Source: JBCBST01 sp039819115 (GTDB lineage: Bacteria; Bacteroidota; Rhodothermia; Balneolales; Balneolaceae). Taken from it: a DNA stretch of 18,537 bases. Positions 7,181 to 14,836 of the stretch are shown here, piece after piece (the stretch's first letter is position 1; the number at the start of each line of letters is the position of its first letter). Below the pieces are notes generated by a model. The model ran no database searches. It saw only the letters and a program-made list of their open reading frames with translations, and had not been told where the DNA came from. The position numbers and the translations under genes are program-made. The stretch lies in NCBI GenBank assembly GCA_039819115.1, contig JBCBST010000059.1, forward strand, positions 1 to 18,537, given 5' to 3'.

Positions 7181-7875
7181 TAGAGCTAAGAAACGTAAGC
7201 CTTCGATTTGACAATCGGATGGTGTTAGACCGGCTAAATTTTAAACTCCATAACGGTGAATTCTGTTACCTGATCGGACCCACCGGAGTGGGTAAAAGCT
7301 CTTTCCTTAAACTCCTGTATCGTGATATTATCCCCAATGAGGGGTCGGTACGCGTGACCGATTATCCTGTAAATAAGATCAGTATGAGAGAAGTGCCTAT
7401 GTTGCGTCGTCGATTAGGCATTGTGTTTCAGGATTTTCAGTTACTCCCCGATCGCAATGTCTTTGATAATGTGGCTTTCGCCCTTCAGGTAACGGGCGAA
7501 AAACCTAAGTTTGTGAAGCAACGCGTGCTGGAAGTTCTCACGATGGTGGGTCTGAGTCACCGTCGTAAACATATGCCTGGTGACTTATCGGGAGGAGAAC
7601 AGCAACGGGTTGTTATTGCCAGGGCGCTTGCTAATGAACCCCGTATTTTACTTGCTGATGAACCCACGGGTAATCTTGATCCGGCAGCTACAAAATCGAT
7701 CATGGAGTTACTGATGCAAATTAACAACCGCGGAATGGCGGTTCTTATGGTAACGCACGATTACGGAGTGGTGAAAAAGTACCCATTCCGAACAGTGCGT
7801 ATGATTGATGGTAACCTGCAGGAACTAAAGTGGAAAGGAGAAAAACTAGTCCCTGTTCAACCCGCAGCACATTAA
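7162..7875 (+). CDS. ftsE: Cell division ABC transporter ATPase FtsE
   Basis: Cytoplasmic ATPase of the FtsEX complex, which couples ATP hydrolysis to control of periplasmic cell-wall hydrolysis at the septum. The 237 residues contain every ABC motif: Walker A GPTGVGKS (39-46), Q-loop Gln90 in VFQDFQLL, signature LSGGEQQR (142-149), Walker B ILLADE (162-167), D-loop GNLDP, and the switch His199 in MVTHD. FtsE-like marks are the phrase VFQDFQLLPDRNVFDNVAF and the LRRRLG region. The tail (about 220-237) is a short basic/Pro extension. No FtsX permease follows; queG is next, 6 bp downstream. FtsE separate from FtsX is plausible for Bacteroidota relatives. A LolD/MacB-type ATPase is the main alternative. 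Confidence 0.9.
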   Translation: MSDAAVIELRNVSLRFDNRMVLDRLNFKLHNGEFCYLIGPTGVGKSSFLKLLYRDIIPNEGSVRVTDYPVNKISMREVPMLRRRLGIVFQDFQLLPDRNVFDNVAFALQVTGEKPKFVKQRVLEVLTMVGLSHRRKHMPGDLSGGEQQRVVIARALANEPRILLADEPTGNLDPAATKSIMELLMQINNRGMAVLMVTHDYGVVKKYPFRTVRMIDGNLQELKWKGEKLVPVQPAAH

Positions 7876-7881
7876 ACCGTC

Positions 7882-8826
7882 ATGACACCCATCCAGCTAA
7901 GCACGCTTATCAAACAGCATGCGTTAGAACTCGGGTTTAATGCCTGTGGCATAGCGCAAGCTGACTATCTGGATACGGAAGCCAGGAGATTAGAGGAATG
8001 GCTTAACCAGGATCGCCACGGAAGCATGCAATGGATGGAGCGTAACTTTGAAAAGCGTGTTGATCCCCGCCAACTGCTACCTGGCACAAAATCCGTTATC
8101 TCGGTGTTATCCAGTTATTTCCATCCCGATCATATCACACAAATCGGGCAGAGTCATACGCCTCAAATCGCAAAATATGCCCAGGGGCGTGATTATCATA
8201 AAGTGCTCAAAAAGAAACTGGGGGCACTACTCGACTTCATACAGGAAGTTACAGGACATGTCCAAGGGCGTTGTTTTGTAGATTCAGCTCCGGTGCTCGA
8301 CAAAGCCTGGGCCGTTAAGGCGGGACTGGGATGGATTGGAAAAAACTCTAACCTGCTGAATAAACAGTTGGGCTCGTATTTCTTTCTGGGTGAAGTTCTG
8401 ATCGATGTGCCTTTGGTCTACGATACCATAGAGACTGATCATTGTGGGGCTTGTACCCAATGTTTGGATGCGTGTCCTACCGATGCTATTTATGAACCCT
8501 ATCGTGTGGATGCTTCCCGCTGCATATCGTACCTGACCATAGAGCATAAGGGTGAAATTGACCAAAAGTACCACACAGATATCCAAAACTGGGTGTTTGG
8601 ATGCGATGTATGCCAGGATGTATGCCCCTGGAACAAACATGCACAGCTTGCCCGGTTTACCGATTTCCATCCCCGGGAAAAAGTAGTTCATTGGATGGAA
8701 CACTCCCGGGATCATCTTTCTGACGAGGATTTTAACCGCTTATTTGAAGGGGCTGCTGTACGAAGAGCTACGTATGAAGGGTTTCAACGAAATCTGGACA
8801 TCGTTCATCAAAACCTATTCTCTTAA
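7882..8826 (+). CDS. queG: Epoxyqueuosine reductase QueG
   Basis: Cobalamin-dependent iron-sulfur enzyme that reduces epoxyqueuosine to queuosine in the anticodon of Asp, Asn, His and Tyr tRNAs. The 314 residues match the short form of the family. The N-terminal cobalamin-binding half includes the catalytic-type Asp134 in CFVDSAPVLDKAWAVKAGLG and GWIGKNSNLL (150-159). Two 4Fe-4S motifs follow: CGACTQCLDACP with Cys188, 191, 194 and 198, and CDVCQDVCPWN with Cys241, 244 and 248, plus Cys214 in CISYLTIEHKG. It starts 6 bp after ftsE, so it is probably the last gene of the pdxA-methyltransferase-ftsE transcript. Its stop codon shares the tetranucleotide TTAA with the stop of the convergent lipoprotein gene. 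Confidence 0.97.
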   Translation: MTPIQLSTLIKQHALELGFNACGIAQADYLDTEARRLEEWLNQDRHGSMQWMERNFEKRVDPRQLLPGTKSVISVLSSYFHPDHITQIGQSHTPQIAKYAQGRDYHKVLKKKLGALLDFIQEVTGHVQGRCFVDSAPVLDKAWAVKAGLGWIGKNSNLLNKQLGSYFFLGEVLIDVPLVYDTIETDHCGACTQCLDACPTDAIYEPYRVDASRCISYLTIEHKGEIDQKYHTDIQNWVFGCDVCQDVCPWNKHAQLARFTDFHPREKVVHWMEHSRDHLSDEDFNRLFEGAAVRRATYEGFQRNLDIVHQNLFS

Positions 8827-9590
8827 GAGGTACACAGGGCATTTCCGAAATCCTGCCCCCAGCATAATAATGCGTTACCAAACTGAACCCGACCAGATTC
8901 TTCTGGTTTTTGTATGCTAAGCTCAAAGGATTCAAATCGGGAGTCATAACGTACGGAGACTTCACGTTTCGAAGTCTGAAGATCCAGTCTGATGTACTGC
9001 GACTGATGCTGCTGCCCCAATTCTAAACGATACGTATGGTCGCCTGTATGTACAATTTGTGCTGTGCGTTGTTCATTCCTGTAACAGTGAATCTTTCCAC
9101 TTACGATATTTCCGTCTGTATCAGTAAATAGGGTAAACACTTCATACGTCCCCTCAGGACCTTCAACATCCATTTTCCAAAAGTACCCCCCCTCCTGCTC
9201 TGACACGGTCACTTCAGCATGTACATGTTCTTCTTTTATGATGATGGAACGCTTCCATCGCATAACATCCGTTTGGGTGAGTTTTCCAAAACGGGTAACG
9301 CTCTCAAAAGCTTCAATGTACGGTGTAATGAACACGCTTTCCGCCTCTCTCACCAACTGGTAACGATACAAAGCGGCATCAATGTTGGAAAAAGACTTTT
9401 GTCTTAATTCCTTCCTCGCCCCAATCGACGTCTCATCCAGTACAAGGGTATTACTGATTGTTTCAAATCTGGGGGTTTGGGGCACTTCTTCCGTAATTCG
9501 ATAAGGATTATCGGAACACGCTATCGCCGTGCACACCATTCCACATAGAAAAAGGAACATCCGTCCTTTTCGGGTTCTTCTCTTGACCAT
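8823..9590 (-). CDS. Hypothetical lipoprotein
   Basis: Protein of 255 residues, family not recognised. A very basic start (KRRTRKGR) leads into a hydrophobic core and TAIAC at 21-25, so Cys25 is the likely lipidation site. The charged n-region argues for the ATG at 9590 rather than Met11, which would leave the signal without positive charge. The mature part looks strand-rich (KRSIIIKEEHVHAEVTVSEQ, YFWKMDVEGPEGTYEVFTLF, QYIRLDLQTSKREVSVRY). The C-terminus ends in two near-copies of a short Cys motif, FGNALLCW and FGNALCTS. A 17-bp-arm hairpin lies directly against the start codon. The gene follows the ECF sigma factor gene by 80 bp on the same strand, so the two may be linked, and it ends on the queG stop. 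Confidence 0.85.
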   Translation of the reverse strand: MVKRRTRKGRMFLFLCGMVCTAIACSDNPYRITEEVPQTPRFETISNTLVLDETSIGARKELRQKSFSNIDAALYRYQLVREAESVFITPYIEAFESVTRFGKLTQTDVMRWKRSIIIKEEHVHAEVTVSEQEGGYFWKMDVEGPEGTYEVFTLFTDTDGNIVSGKIHCYRNEQRTAQIVHTGDHTYRLELGQQHQSQYIRLDLQTSKREVSVRYDSRFESFELSIQKPEESGRVQFGNALLCWGQDFGNALCTS

Positions 9591-9638
9591 AATGTTTTCT
9601 CTCTTACCATTCTTATCGGCCGTAAGAGTAAAAACATT
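9591..9638 (-). promoter_or_regulatory. Hairpin abutting the lipoprotein start codon
   Basis: Arms 9591-9607 and 9622-9638 pair at 15 of 17 positions around a 14-nt loop. On the minus strand the 3' arm reads GTAAGAGAGAAAACATT and runs straight into the ATG at 9590, so the purine-rich stretch (AAGAGAG) where a ribosome-binding site would lie is inside the stem. There is no U-tract after it in the transcript, so it is a better candidate for translational control or transcript protection than a terminator. Confidence 0.5.
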
Positions 9639-9670
9639 AGAGGATTTTAATACTTATTGGGGAGTGGGAA

Positions 9671-10294
9671 TCAGTACCGGTCCCGCTTGTCAATCATGGC
9701 CTTATACAGTAGTTCCCGTGCGCGGAAAATGTGTGCCTTTACCGTGCCCAACGGTAAGTCCAGCTCTTCAGATATCTCCTGGTAGCTCCGTTCTTCCAGA
9801 TGACGCATTTCGATCACAACCCGGTATTTCTCCGGAAGATTGGCGATGGCTTCCTGAACCATCACTTTTCTCTGATGCTTGATAATGGGTTCGTCGGTGG
9901 CGAAACTCGTATCAGGCAGCTGAATTTCCATTTCACCGTCTTTAGCCTGGTAAGGCTCGTGGATAGAATAGGTCTGAAGCTTTTTCTTGCGCAGATAATC
10001 AATGGTATGATTGGTTGCAATACGATACAACCAGGTTGAGAACGCATACTCATTGCTGTAGGTAGCCAGATTGTTGAATGCTTTTATGAACACCTCCTGC
10101 ACCAGGTCTTCAACCAGTTCTTTCTCCTTGATCATCTTTCGGATATGAAAGAACATCGCTCTGTCGTACTTGTCTACGAGTTTTTTATAGGAAGCTTCGT
10201 TACCCTTTAGTGCTTCAAAAACCAGCTTATCGTCTTCGATACTGCTGGCCGAGGCATTTTCTCTTGGTGTAACGGGGTGTTCTTGTTCAGACAT
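9671..10294 (-). CDS. ECF-type RNA polymerase sigma-70 factor (RpoE/SigW-like)
   Basis: Extracytoplasmic-function sigma factor of 207 residues with only regions 2 and 4. Region 2 spans about 37-105 and includes DLVQEVFIKAFNNLATY (63-79) and FSTWLYRIATNHTIDYLRKK (85-104), covering -10 recognition and melting. Region 4 spans about 145-200: LPEKYRVVIEMRHLEERSYQ then EISEELDLPLGTVKAHIFRA, the helix-turn-helix for -35 recognition. The N-terminal 20 residues are a polar extension. Such factors normally pair with a membrane anti-sigma factor, but none is adjacent: downstream is a lipoprotein and upstream (59 bp) a ppx-type phosphatase. Regulon and trigger are unknown. The region before its start contains a 12-bp palindrome AAAACCGGTTTT (10342-10353). 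Confidence 0.95.
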   Translation of the reverse strand: MSEQEHPVTPRENASASSIEDDKLVFEALKGNEASYKKLVDKYDRAMFFHIRKMIKEKELVEDLVQEVFIKAFNNLATYSNEYAFSTWLYRIATNHTIDYLRKKKLQTYSIHEPYQAKDGEMEIQLPDTSFATDEPIIKHQRKVMVQEAIANLPEKYRVVIEMRHLEERSYQEISEELDLPLGTVKAHIFRARELLYKAMIDKRDRY

Positions 10295-10353
10295 GTACGT
10301 GTTTTCGATGACAGGCTAAAATACAAACCTTAGGCAAAAGGAAAACCGGTTTT

Positions 10354-11268
10354 TTAGCTCATTAACAGGGCTCCGTGGCGTATTCCTCCAGTGGAAATGC
10401 GTACCTCACCGAGATTGAGGTTTTCCATGATTCCATCCAGAATAAGCATACCTGAAAAGATAAGGTCATTTCTACCTTTCAGTATCGCCGGACTCCGTTC
10501 CAGAATCTCCTGGTGGGTATACGTTGAATACGTCCGGATCATTTCCGTTAACTCAGCACGGGTTATAACTACACCCTCCACCGAGGAAGCAAGGTACGTG
10601 GTAAGGTTATTCTTGAGTGCCCCAAGTGATGTTAATGTACCAGCTACTCCTACAGCCTGGGGATGAGTTACCTGAAACGATGTTTGACTAAGCGTCTTTT
10701 TTATCTCAAGTTGACAGGTTTCTATCTGTTCTTTTGTTGGGGGATTGTTTAGCAGGTACCGCTCCGTAAACCGCACACAGCCCATATCGAACGAATGGTA
10801 CTGATGTAACCGATTTTGGGTACCGATGGCTATTTCGGTACTCCCTCCCCCAATGTCTATAACTACAAACGAGTGATCAATCCCGGATGGGTATTCCACG
10901 GTGGATAATGCTCCCGAAAAGGTCCACTCGGCCTCTTCTGGTCCTGTAAGTATGCGAACTTCCCACCCTGTTTGCTCATGGATGTTACGTACAAATACAT
11001 CTCCGTTAGAAGCATCCCGGACAGCACTTGTGGCTGTAACAATCACTTGATCTACTTCCGGGTACTGATCATGGAGTACCTGCTGGAAATGGGTGATATC
11101 AGATATAGCAGCATGTATCCGTTCCGGATCCAGACTTCCCGACGTGTCGACTCCGCGGGCCAGCCTTGGAATGCGTTGCTCCTCATGCACAGATACGATG
11201 CGGTCGGATTCCATCTTCGCTACTAAAAGCAGCACGGTGTTTGAACCGATGTCTATGGCGGCTTTCAT
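10354..11268 (-). CDS. Ppx/GppA-type phosphatase (exopolyphosphatase family)
   Basis: Cytoplasmic actin-fold phosphatase acting on polyphosphate and/or pppGpp. The start at 11268 gives 304 residues; an upstream ATG at 11292 would add eight residues inside prmA, while 11268 forms an ATGA overlap with the prmA stop and places AIDIGSNTVLLLVA at the very N-terminus as in the family. The phosphate-1 loop is DIGSNT, the second is FVVIDIGGGSTEIAIG; TATSAVRDASNG and LTGPEEAEWTFSGAL are other conserved segments, with GVAGTLTSLGAL in the C-terminal domain. The length fits the short form without the HD-like C-terminal domains of long Ppx, so exopolyphosphatase versus GppA cannot be settled. It is translationally coupled to prmA. 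Confidence 0.92.
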   Translation of the reverse strand: MKAAIDIGSNTVLLLVAKMESDRIVSVHEEQRIPRLARGVDTSGSLDPERIHAAISDITHFQQVLHDQYPEVDQVIVTATSAVRDASNGDVFVRNIHEQTGWEVRILTGPEEAEWTFSGALSTVEYPSGIDHSFVVIDIGGGSTEIAIGTQNRLHQYHSFDMGCVRFTERYLLNNPPTKEQIETCQLEIKKTLSQTSFQVTHPQAVGVAGTLTSLGALKNNLTTYLASSVEGVVITRAELTEMIRTYSTYTHQEILERSPAILKGRNDLIFSGMLILDGIMENLNLGEVRISTGGIRHGALLMS

Positions 11269-12098
11269 CCGCGAAAGGTCATTGCGATCCATTCCCCCTC
11301 GGCAGACGTTTTGAGATGCCTGAATGACTTCAAAGAGGGTTGTTCAAACATCATAGCCTCGTCTTCAACCAATACACCGGAGAGTAGCACCCATCCACCG
11401 GGATTGAGATGACTGATCATATCGGGAAGCAGTTCAATAAGTGCATTACGGTTGATGTTGGCCAGGATACCATCGTACTTCGCATCAGGAGGAATTTGTT
11501 CTATTGAACCCAGCCTGATATCAAAATTACGAATGTGGTTGATATGCTTATTTTCCTCGGCATTTTCTTTACTCCATTCATCAATATCAAAACCAAAAAC
11601 AGAACCGGCTCCCAGTTTCATCGAAGCAATGCCTAAAATTCCAGTACCGGTACCCGCATCAAGAATAGCATCTCCGGGTTTAATGAGCGAAGACACCTCG
11701 TTGAGCATAAGACGTGTTGTGGCATGATAACCGGTGCCAAACGCCATTTTAGGATCAATAATCAGTTCAATTTCGTCATCATCGGCTGATGCAGCGCCCC
11801 AGGTTGGGCGTACATAGAACCTACCAATTGCCAATGGACGTATGCTCTTTTCCCAGTTTGAATTCCAGTTCTGAGGTTCTATGATCTCCTCTTGTCCGAT
11901 ATAGGCCTCTTCGGAATACCGATGCAGAATCAATTCCAGTTCCTGGCGTTTGGTATCGTCAAAACGTTGAGCAGGAATAGACGCAATAAGCTGATCATCG
12001 TATTCCTCAAAACCTTCAAAATCCAGGTCAAATAATTCTGCAATCACAAATTCATGCCATTCGTCTGGCAAGACAAGGGTAAGACGTGAATAATTCAT
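11265..12098 (-). CDS. prmA: Ribosomal protein L11 methyltransferase PrmA
   Basis: SAM-dependent enzyme that methylates lysines and the N-terminus of ribosomal protein L11. The 277 residues show the small N-terminal substrate-recruiting domain (about 1-70), a linker with QNWNSNWEKSIRPLAIGRFY, MAFGTGYHATTRLML (118-132), motif I AILDAGTGTGILGIA (144-158), GSVFGFDIDEWSKENA (165-180), and the catalytic-site segment LANINRNALIELLP (212-225). All are typical of PrmA. It starts 1 bp after the stop of the M28 peptidase gene and ends in an ATGA overlap with the Ppx/GppA gene, so the three share a transcript. Confidence 0.96.
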   Translation of the reverse strand: MNYSRLTLVLPDEWHEFVIAELFDLDFEGFEEYDDQLIASIPAQRFDDTKRQELELILHRYSEEAYIGQEEIIEPQNWNSNWEKSIRPLAIGRFYVRPTWGAASADDDEIELIIDPKMAFGTGYHATTRLMLNEVSSLIKPGDAILDAGTGTGILGIASMKLGAGSVFGFDIDEWSKENAEENKHINHIRNFDIRLGSIEQIPPDAKYDGILANINRNALIELLPDMISHLNPGGWVLLSGVLVEDEAMMFEQPSLKSFRHLKTSAEGEWIAMTFRG

Positions 12099-12099
12099 G

Positions 12100-13074
12100 T
12101 TATAAGCGATTGTAAATCAATTCGGCCAATACCTCCCCGACAGCTTGCATCACATTCGGGTCTATGATGCTTATATCGTCGGCATGGGTATGCCAGTGCG
12201 ATCCAAATTGAATGTTTCCATCTTCACCCCGTTCATGGTTGATGATATTTATAATAGGCATACGGGTAATTTGATTTACGATATAGTGATCATCGAGCAC
12301 GCCGGCCCCTTTCTCATTCAGGAACAAAGTTTCGAACCCTTGCTCAGCTGCAATGCTCCATACTTCTTCAACCAAATTCGGGGCATAACTCATCGAATAC
12401 TCTTCCTTTGGGAACTGAGCGCCTTTTGCACCCACCATGTCCAGCAGGATGCCAAACCGGGGTTGATAGCCAGGCACCGGAGGATTGGAAGACCAATAAC
12501 GGGAACCCAGAAAGTAGCGTGATAAATCACCCGAGGTACCATAATCTTCGCCATCGAACAAAATGATATCAACCCCAACAGGTGGTGGGTTTTCGCTGAA
12601 CATACGTGCCAGTTCCAGTAAAACAGCAACTCCACTGCCTCCATCATCTGCACCTTCGATCGCATCCGTAGTTCGTGTCGTATCTTCGTCGGCCCGGGGT
12701 CGGGTGTCCCAATGGGCACACAGCATAATCCGGTCAGTGGCCGTGGGATTAAAGGCCCCAATGATATTTGCAAGTTCCAGGGTATCCGAATACCCCGGAT
12801 GGGTGAATTCCTGGCTATACACCATTCCTTCGCCCGCAAACCGGGTTAAGGTTTGCTCCAAAAAAACCCGCGTTCGGGCATGGCCGTATGTATTTGGGAC
12901 TCGTGGTCCATCTGCCAGTTGTCGCTCGATAAAATGATACGCCGTGTCGGCATTAAAAGCAGGTACTGGCCGCCCTTTGTCAATGAACTGAAGTTGTGGT
13001 CCATCGCTGCTTTTTTGTTGGGCACAACCCAAAACCAGTGTCAGAGCCAGAACAAGTAAAAGGGGTATTTTCAT
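12100..13074 (-). CDS. M28-family lipoprotein, glutaminyl-peptide cyclotransferase-like
   Basis: Protein of 324 residues with a lipoprotein signal (VLGC, Cys17), so it is exported and membrane-tethered. The zinc-hydrolase fold of family M28 is clear: MLCAHWDTRP (117-126), GADDGGSGVAVLLELARM (141-158), IILFDGEDYG (170-179) and GSHWHTHADDI (291-301). Asp143/144, the Glu176-Asp177 pair and His295 sit where the zinc-binding and catalytic residues lie in glutaminyl cyclases, and the spacing plus the NIIGAFNPTATDRIML segment resemble bacterial glutaminyl cyclases, which convert N-terminal Gln to pyroglutamate. An ordinary aminopeptidase is the alternative. It is followed after 1 bp by prmA and lies 52 bp after the desaturase stop. 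Confidence 0.88.
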   Translation of the reverse strand: MKIPLLLVLALTLVLGCAQQKSSDGPQLQFIDKGRPVPAFNADTAYHFIERQLADGPRVPNTYGHARTRVFLEQTLTRFAGEGMVYSQEFTHPGYSDTLELANIIGAFNPTATDRIMLCAHWDTRPRADEDTTRTTDAIEGADDGGSGVAVLLELARMFSENPPPVGVDIILFDGEDYGTSGDLSRYFLGSRYWSSNPPVPGYQPRFGILLDMVGAKGAQFPKEEYSMSYAPNLVEEVWSIAAEQGFETLFLNEKGAGVLDDHYIVNQITRMPIINIINHERGEDGNIQFGSHWHTHADDISIIDPNVMQAVGEVLAELIYNRL

Positions 13075-13126
13075 GGTGGGATTATAAAAATGAATGCTTT
13101 GGCAAATTCAGGATCAAAGGAGCCGG

Positions 13127-13993
13127 TTACATCTCTCTTTCTTTTCTGGCTAACCGCATCGACTGTGTTCTAAACGACGGAATAAAAAGCCCAAGTATAT
13201 ACACGCGAAGCAAGTACCAGAATAGATATTTTTCGTTGAGATGGGGTTCAATCAGGTGTTCAATATCCCGATGGGCCTGTGGAGTTTCACTCCAGTGCAG
13301 GCTCGGTTTTAGATGGTGAATGGTATGGTAGCCATTATTAAAGAGGAAAAAATTAAGCGGCCAGCCTACAATATTACGGGAATGGTTGTAGTCTGATTCC
13401 TCATCCGCGTGCACATGTTGGATATAGTTAAATACCAGCACCGTGTTCAGAGATACCTGCTGTGGAATGATCACATAAATCAGTGCTTTCTTCCAATCCA
13501 GAATAAAGGCCACACCTACCCAAATCAGGATGGCAATGATTTGGACCGTACAAAACCAAAATTTTTGTCGGTTTTTCCTAAAAAGGCCTTTATAGTACCT
13601 GAAAACGGGATTCTGCTGCGCCATCGCAGAAATGGTTGGATAAATCGAAATGGTCCAGAGATTATTCTTTTCCGAAACCCGGTAGGTTCTGGTGTAATCT
13701 GGTTCCTTATTGTTATGACGATGATGATTCTTGTTGTGCGTGGGAATCCAGCCAAAAATCGGGAACCCATAAAATATGGTTATCCAACAGCTATGGATCA
13801 GATTCATGTATTTATTTTTCCAGGTAGGTACATGAATATGATTATGGGCAAACACCGAAAACGCTACGCTGAAATAAAGCAGCAAAATGTAAAGTAACCA
13901 GTTAAAACCAGGCATATTCCACAGATAAAAGAATAACCCAGTACCGGAAACCATCCATAAGAGCGTTCTTAAATCGGCTTTATTCTTCAACAT
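13127..13993 (-). CDS. Membrane fatty acid desaturase family protein
   Basis: Integral membrane di-iron enzyme of 288 residues that introduces a double bond into, or hydroxylates, a lipid chain. Hydrophobic segments are at about 10-47, 68-82 and 150-190. The histidine clusters that bind iron are present: HNHIH (50-54), HNKNHHRHNN (86-95), QHVHAD (192-197) and NGYHTIHHLKPSLHW (220-234). The C-terminus is basic and cytoplasmic. The QHVHADEESDYNHSRN stretch is shared with FA_desaturase-family members that also include carotenoid ketolase/hydroxylase-like enzymes, so the substrate is uncertain; lipid desaturation is the default. It sits between the SDR (63 bp upstream) and the M28 lipoprotein (52 bp downstream), all minus strand, with no visible terminator in the gaps. 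Confidence 0.88.
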   Translation of the reverse strand: MLKNKADLRTLLWMVSGTGLFFYLWNMPGFNWLLYILLLYFSVAFSVFAHNHIHVPTWKNKYMNLIHSCWITIFYGFPIFGWIPTHNKNHHRHNNKEPDYTRTYRVSEKNNLWTISIYPTISAMAQQNPVFRYYKGLFRKNRQKFWFCTVQIIAILIWVGVAFILDWKKALIYVIIPQQVSLNTVLVFNYIQHVHADEESDYNHSRNIVGWPLNFFLFNNGYHTIHHLKPSLHWSETPQAHRDIEHLIEPHLNEKYLFWYLLRVYILGLFIPSFRTQSMRLARKEREM

Positions 13994-14056
13994 GATGTGG
14001 CGGTTTTTAACACATTACGTTCCAAATCTAATACCTTACTATCCCTCATCAAAGAA

Positions 14057-14836
14057 TCATAGTTCTTCATCCGCATTTCTGTACACCATCGTTGCAGAAG
14101 ACTGATGAACCGGGATAACAAGCGTATCGAGTATGTTTACATGATCCGGACGATTTGCAGTAAATACTACAATTTCGGCAATATCATCGGCTGTTAACGG
14201 CTGCATTCCCTTGTACACCGATGTTGCTTTGCCGGCGTCACCACCAAATCGAACGTTACTAAACTCGGTTTCTACCAGGCCGGGAGAAATCATACTAACC
14301 CGGATATTGGTACCGTGCACATCCTTTTTTGTGGCCTGTGTGATGGCACGAACGGCAAATTTTGTCGCCGTGTACACAACTCCTCCGGGATAGGCTTCAA
14401 CGCCTGCTATCGATCCGATATTAATAACATGACCCGAATTACGAGATCTCATTGATGGGATAAGTAATCGCGATAATGCTAACACTCCCTTAATGTTAGT
14501 ATCAATCATGACATCCCAATCTGCATGATCTACCTTATCAATAGGATCGGTTCCCAAAGCAAGACCTGCATTGTTTATAAGTAGATCGACCGGAACCTTC
14601 AGCTGGGATACAAACTCTTCACATGCCTGGAAATCCTGAATATCAAAAGCGGCAACATCCACACGTATATCATGTGTATCGAGGATCTGTTTAGCCAACG
14701 CATGAAGGCGCTCTTCTCTTCTGCCGGTGATTATCAGATGACAACCCTGTTCCGCAAACTGGGTAGCGCATGCAGCACCAATGCCTGCACTTGCACCGGA
14801 TATAAGTACCGTTTTATGTGCCAGTCGGTTAGTCAT
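14057..14836 (-). CDS. SDR-family NAD(P)-dependent oxidoreductase (YdfG-like)
   Basis: Classical short-chain dehydrogenase of 259 residues, cytoplasmic. The cofactor motif GASAGIG is at 14-20 from the start used here, NNAG at 88-91, and the catalytic set Ser142, Tyr155 and Lys159 (NIGSIAG...YTATK) is complete. Arg residues just after the second strand (TGRREERL) suggest NADP(H). SPGLVETEFSNVRF and the ending with PVHQSSATMVYRN are typical of the YdfG/serine-3-dehydrogenase group that acts on 3-hydroxy acids; substrate is inference. I chose the ATG at 14836 because it sits directly before RLAHKTVLISG and overlaps gatA by 8 bp; an ATG 27 bp earlier adds nine unlikely residues. Probably translated from the tatA-gatA transcript. 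Confidence 0.93.
   Translation of the reverse strand: MTNRLAHKTVLISGASAGIGAACATQFAEQGCHLIITGRREERLHALAKQILDTHDIRVDVAAFDIQDFQACEEFVSQLKVPVDLLINNAGLALGTDPIDKVDHADWDVMIDTNIKGVLALSRLLIPSMRSRNSGHVINIGSIAGVEAYPGGVVYTATKFAVRAITQATKKDVHGTNIRVSMISPGLVETEFSNVRFGGDAGKATSVYKGMQPLTADDIAEIVVFTANRPDHVNILDTLVIPVHQSSATMVYRNADEEL

Noticed and set aside
8284..8715. 143-codon minus-strand frame
   Set aside because: Antisense to queG, whose iron-sulfur motifs are intact.
10342..10353. AAAACCGGTTTT palindrome after the Ppx/GppA stop as a terminator
   Set aside because: No loop, so it cannot fold into a useful hairpin; at most a dyad operator before the sigma factor gene, without further support.
13409..13897. 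162-codon plus-strand frame
   Set aside because: Antisense to the desaturase, whose histidine boxes are complete.
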